NCBI GenBank assembly: GCA_032622095.1
Contig: CP136067.1
Span: 126,001-190,000 of the forward strand
From: Siphonodentalium dalli
Taxonomy: Eukaryota > Mollusca > Scaphopoda > Gadilida > Siphonodentaliidae
Direction of reading: 5' to 3'
DNA length: 64,000 nt
Shown: positions 60,448 to 64,000 of the stretch, in pieces
Layout of the letters: every line of letters starts with the position of its first letter
How positions within the stretch are numbered: position 1 is the stretch's first letter
Translations under genes and position numbers: made by a program
The notes under the pieces: model-generated
Databases searched by the model: none
Told to the model about the DNA's origin: nothing
What the model saw: only the letters and a program-made list of their open reading frames with translations

Positions 60448-61590
60448 TGTGAATCATGTCATGCTGGCCGATCGGTGGAGTGTTCTGTTCTCGCTGTGAT
60501 GTCCAGGTTCAAGAATCTGCGAGAGAGACTGGGATCCAGACAGAAAGCTGTGGTCAGGACGAAGGAGGTGCTATGTACACGAGTCAGTGATGAGGCAGAA
60601 ACACTGGATGGTCACTCTCTAACGGAGATGCACGGAGCTCTGACTGAAGCGAATCGAGAACAAGGAGAGATACTAGATAATGTTGAGATCACTCAGGATG
60701 GAGGAGGTGAGGAGGATGCAGTCTGGACACTCACTGATAGCTTCAATCATGATGGTGATAAATACATACATGTGAGATATATCGACCCGGCGGCGGATTC
60801 CGACATCGTGGTGAGTGAAGGCATGTTACTACAGAGGAAGGAGGAGCGAGAGTGGACGACGGCGGCCGAGTCACTGAGGTTACTGGGTAGTGCATCGGAC
60901 ATACTTGTGATGAGGGACTCTGTATATGTCTGTCTGTTGGGCACACCCGAGATCGCCGTGTATGACATCATGAGCCTCCATCACCTGAGGACGTTCCCGA
61001 CACCCAGGGTGTGTAGCAGACTGGTGAGTATAGCAGATGACTTCCTTGTGGCGTTTAGTGGAGACCCCCGCATCAAGAGGATGACGGATCATGGCGTCGT
61101 ACTCAGTGAAACATCAGCTGCTTTCTCATCTACTTTCTTATGTCTCGCTGCATCGGAGTATGGCGACCTCGTCGTGGTGTGTGACGATATTGGACATTCT
61201 GTGAGCATCATCACGGGGGACCTACAGAGCGTCCTGCACGTCGTGTTAGGGAGGAATAACGGTGGTAGTGATGGTAAGCTTCCTCGTGGGGTGATGGCTG
61301 ACAGTGTACTCACCTCCATCTCACATCACTGCGACCTGTGTGAACCTCAAGAGCTGTGTATCGACGGGGACCGGGCGTTTGTGTGTAGTAAAATGGGACA
61401 CGCTATAATAGAGATGAGGATACGTCCTCCGTACACTATGCGCACGCTGCGGACTGACGGAATCCGATATCCAATGTCAGTTACATACAACAATCACCTC
61501 CATCGACTCATCGTGGGTTGTTATAATCCTAGGGATAAGAGTGATAATAGAATCCTGATTTACCAGCGCGGTCCACAGGGAGGAGTGTAA
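60448..61590 (+). CDS. Terminal coding exon of a TRIM/NHL-like beta-propeller protein (380 codons)
   Basis: The frame is open from the predicted acceptor AG (60446-60447) to TAA at 61588-61590. No ATG precedes it in frame. The first in-frame ATG is at 60499, so either an upstream exon outside the clear sequence supplies the start or translation begins there. The exon starts CESCHAGRSVEC (two Cys, possibly the end of a B-box-type zinc finger). A charged, probably helical segment follows (RFKNLRERLGSRQK to about residue 80), then from about residue 90 a beta-rich region with repeating hydrophobic strands (DSVYVCLL, EIAVYDI, DLVVVCDD, DRAFVCSKMGHAIIEM) typical of NHL/six-bladed propellers. TRIM/NHL proteins are commonly ubiquitin ligases; that activity cannot be inferred here because no RING is visible. 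Codon use is GC-richer than the surroundings, supporting a real exon. Confidence 0.75.
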   Translation, partial: CESCHAGRSVECSVLAVMSRFKNLRERLGSRQKAVVRTKEVLCTRVSDEAETLDGHSLTEMHGALTEANREQGEILDNVEITQDGGGEEDAVWTLTDSFNHDGDKYIHVRYIDPAADSDIVVSEGMLLQRKEEREWTTAAESLRLLGSASDILVMRDSVYVCLLGTPEIAVYDIMSLHHLRTFPTPRVCSRLVSIADDFLVAFSGDPRIKRMTDHGVVLSETSAAFSSTFLCLAASEYGDLVVVCDDIGHSVSIITGDLQSVLHVVLGRNNGGSDGKLPRGVMADSVLTSISHHCDLCEPQELCIDGDRAFVCSKMGHAIIEMRIRPPYTMRTLRTDGIRYPMSVTYNNHLHRLIVGCYNPRDKSDNRILIYQRGPQGGV

Positions 61591-61900
61591 CCTGCTGTGG
61601 GTGAGGAGTTTGAGGGTTGCTGCATGCTGTGTCGGTTATGTTGCTGGCTCATTGTTGGTTGTTATTACATATGTACTCATTGAGGGTAAAATCCACAGGG
61701 AGGAGTGTAACATGCCGTGAGTTGTTATGTGCTGCTGATGGTTATTGCTTACTCACACTGCTGATTAGGAAGGACGGGATCCATCTGTGTTCATTCACCT
61801 CCGACTCTGTCATGGTAGTGTATACCGTGGTCATGATAGAATTCATATTTACCAGCACAGTCCACAGAGAGGAATGTAACATGCTGTGAGTGAGGATGTC
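61569..61900 (+). repeat. Triplicated gene 3' end
   Basis: The phrase tccacagggaggagtgtaac, which spans the exon's stop codon, recurs at about 61689 and, slightly changed (tccacagagaggaatgtaac), at 61859. Each is preceded by diverged 'gatt/att taccagc' or similar and followed by a 'ctgtgagtgagg'-like segment. This is a local tandem duplication of the last coding bases and early 3' UTR. The 90-codon frame at 61617-61889 is a by-product. Confidence 0.7.
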
Positions 61901-62514
61901 ATGGGTTGTTATGTATACCGTGGTGATAAGAGAATCCAGATTTACCAGAGAGGATCTACTGTGAATGAGGTGGTGTCTCAGGATTGTGAAGTTTGAAGCA
62001 GGCAGTTTTTGGAGATCATTTCTTCAGTTCATCAGGTCAGTTATTTGAGTCGTATGAGGGTAACAAAATTAAATAGATTGATTCTCAGGCAAAGCTCAAT
62101 ATATATGGACCTGTTAATTAAAACATACTAATAAGTTGTCAATTTTTTTTATTTTTCTACTATTTGTTTGGTTATAATTATTAATATCAAAAATTGAAAA
62201 CCATCCAATGCAGGCCATTTATTTCAATGTTGCGGTGCCTGAGAATCAAATACCATTTTTTCCTAAAATATTCCTCTCATTCATCACTCGCCTGCCATCA
62301 CCTGGAATGTGTAGCTACATATTATCCTTGTAAATGCAACCTCCATTAAATCTGAGTGAATTTACTCATGCTATATATATTCCAGGGAAACTCAACAATA
62401 ACCATGACTAATGTACTGCATTAAACGTGGTTCTCACTGCCCTGTATTATACTTACCTTCATGTCAAACATTTATAAATGTACCGTCCTTTCACACTATG
62501 CAGCATCTCTATGT
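61901..62514. other. 3' flank, no gene recognised
   Basis: Contains 62206-62250, a diverged copy of 60038-60085 (shared 'caatgcaggccatttatttc'). No other feature is supported. Confidence 0.45.
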
Positions 62515-63160
62515 ATGAACATAATTAATGACTAATTCTCATCTATTTACATTCCGGTACCTATCTGTCACGATATTCACTAACCATCAGCTTCTATAAT
62601 TATAAAAACCTCCCACCAACAATATGTGAAGTGTGCATTCGAGTAAACTCACCATTCACTAGTATCACCGACTAAATTAATGACTAATTCTCATCTATTT
62701 ACATTCCGGTACCTATTTGTCACGATATTCACTAACCATCAGCTTCTATAATTATAAAAACCTCCCACCAACAATATGTGAAATGTGCATTCGAGTAAAC
62801 TCACCATTCACTAGTATCACCGACTAAATTAATGACTAATTCTCATCTATTTACATTCCGGTACCTATCTGTCACGAGATTCACTAACCATCAGCTTCTA
62901 TAATTATAAAAACCTCCCACCAACAATATGTGAAATGTGCATTCGAGTAAACTCACCATTCACTAGTATCAGTATCAAACAGAAAGTGGTTGGATATTCC
63001 CTAAAGAGTCCAGTTGTGAGACCGACTAAATTAATGACTAATTCTCTTCTATATACATTCCGGTACCTACCTGTCACGAGACTCACTAACCATCAGCATC
63101 TATAATTATGAAAACCTCCCACCAACAATATGTGAAATTAACTGTATTTCAGGAAACCCC
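62515..63160. repeat. 152-bp tandem repeat, four units
   Basis: Units start ttaatgactaattct at 62525, 62677, 62829 and 63031, so the periods are 152, 152 and 202. The first three are nearly identical. The extra 50 bp before the fourth is the tip of the 8.2-kb fold-back element. Each junction carries 'ccgactaaattaatgac'. Confidence 0.85.
62966..63027 (-). mobile_element. Solo terminus of the 8.2-kb fold-back family
   Basis: The roughly 60 bp from 'atcagtatcaaacagaaagt' to 'gagaccgacta' match 41454-41513, with gagtcc for gagccc as the main difference. No second arm is found nearby. The neighbouring 152-bp units keep only ccgacta, consistent with a 50-bp deletion. Confidence 0.85.
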
Positions 63161-63280
63161 TCATTCACCCAAAGTAATTTCAATATGTGAAATTAACTGT
63201 TTTTCTGTAATCTTACTTACCTTAAGTTCCTCATACTTGCCTTTGCATACTCTACTTCATCGGGAATAAGTTGCCTTTAT

Positions 63281-63895
63281 TATGCCCCCGATCTCCGATG
63301 GAGATTTGGGGGTATATAGTGGAGCCCTCCGTCCGTCCGTCCGTCCTTCCGTCCTTCCGTCCGTCCATCCGTCCGTCCGTCCTTCCGTCCGTCCTTCCGT
63401 CCGTACGAACATTTCAACTCATAACTTTGGTTTCGCTAACTCAATTCAGTTGATCTTTGGTATGCTAATAGACCAGCCGGGGGGACAATATTTCCCCATA
63501 ACTGCGGTTTCGTCCGCCCATTTTTTCCAGAGTTACGCCCCTTTTTGGACTTAGAAAATTGTCCGTACGAATGTTTCAACTCATAACTTTGGTTTCGCTA
63601 ACTCAATTCAGTTGATCTTTGGTATGCTAATAGACCAGCCAGGGGGACAAGATTTCCCCATAGCCGTGGTTTCGTCCGCCCATTTTTTCCAGAGTTACGC
63701 CCCTTTTTGGACTTAGAAAATTCAGGTTTTCTGCTACTTTTTTTGGTTTCCAGATGATAACTTGATTTTGGATTGTTTACTCATGAATAACATAACTTTA
63801 CAAAGTGCCATTTAATAAGCATTTGCACAAAAATAAGAAAAATCCTCTCTGATTGTACAGTCGGGGGCGTTACCTCCGCCCAGCGGTGCACTTGT
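63281..63895 (+). mobile_element. Helentron-like non-autonomous element with 162-bp cores (copy D)
   Basis: It opens with the C-box TATGCCCCCGATC (with a hairpin tctccgatggaga), then a GTCC/TTCC microsatellite at 63330-63402. Two cores (ccgtacgaa starts at 63401 and 63563) contain 'caactcataactttggtttc' and 'ccagagttacgcccc'. It ends with the G-box GTCGGGGGCGTTACC near 63860 and gcacttgtt. The architecture and 3' end cttgt match copies A and B despite unrelated cores. The PSVRPSV-type frames come from the microsatellite. Confidence 0.65.
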
Positions 63896-64000
63896 TATTT
63901 ATAGGTTCCTATCTGTCATGTTCGCACAAACAATCTGCTTCTATAAATTGATAAAAATGTCCCATGTATTCCAGATAACTCTACCATTATATTCATGACT
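63896..64000. other. Window end, no feature recognised
   Basis: Contains 'ggttcctatctgtcatgttcgcac' and 'cagataactctaccatta', vaguely like the 62.5-kb repeat. Too little to assign. Confidence 0.3.

Noticed and set aside
60743-61319. Minus-strand frames at the TRIM/NHL-like exon
   Set aside because: They are antisense shadows of the 380-codon plus-strand exon.
63271-63554. PSVRPSV-rich proteins
   Set aside because: These are translations of the GTCC/TTCC microsatellite in the Helentron-like element.

Overview
This is an AT-rich, gene-poor, repeat-dominated piece of an animal nuclear genome. GTCC-rich microsatellites next to 150-190 bp tandem cores, MITEs with 2-, 3- and 8-bp-type target sites, a CR1/L2-like LINE and a TRIM/NHL-like exon suggest a marine invertebrate. 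A lophotrochozoan, probably a bivalve mollusc, is my best guess, but the species is not identified. I see no bacterial-type gene organisation, no rRNA or tRNA gene and no CRISPR array.

Layout. 1-5.3 kb is a roughly 2.9-3.0 kb tandem duplication. 5.6-9.6 kb is an older interspersed repeat with tandem cores; it has been invaded by a MITE (5658-6137) and by a Helentron-like element with exact 173-bp cores (8248-9467). A second copy of that element lies at 11229-12219. 13.8-14.65 kb holds G-tract repeats (including G36) and a CCGCGG-rich minisatellite; the minisatellite has an inverted relative at 49.1-49.5 kb, and the G-tract repeat has a relative at 52 kb. 15.7-42.5 kb is one large locus: a tandem array whose ancestral unit is about 1.93 kb. 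One unit acquired a 1199-bp PIF/Harbinger-like element (TTA target duplication) and the resulting 3132-bp unit was then amplified five times. The array is interrupted at 33291-41513 by an 8.2-kb element with roughly 0.9-1.1 kb inverted arms and a TAT target duplication, which itself carries an intact 1051-codon LINE ORF on the minus strand. 42.5-48.7 kb is mostly unassigned, with a duplicated segment, a strong 52-bp-arm hairpin, a 192-bp-core Helentron-like element and a possible coding fragment. 49.9-53.1 kb holds four short inverted-repeat elements, two of them hAT-type, plus a G-rich tandem repeat. 55263-59640 is four head-to-tail Helitron-type units (5' TC, 3' hairpin plus CTAG, A|T target). 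The first of these is interrupted by a 2306-bp element that is an inverted repeat over almost its whole length and again shows TAGTC...GACTA ends and a TAT duplication.

The only convincing host gene is a coding exon at 60448-61590 on the plus strand. It has a splice acceptor, a short cysteine-containing segment, a helical segment and a beta-propeller-like region, and looks like the last exon of a TRIM/NHL-type protein. Its 3' flank is locally duplicated. From 62.5 kb to the end there is a 152-bp tandem array holding a solo end of the 8.2-kb element, then another Helentron-like element (63281-63895).

The main biological interest is layered transposition history that can be ordered from the sequence alone, and two large fold-back elements that share terminal bases and target-site rule but little other sequence.
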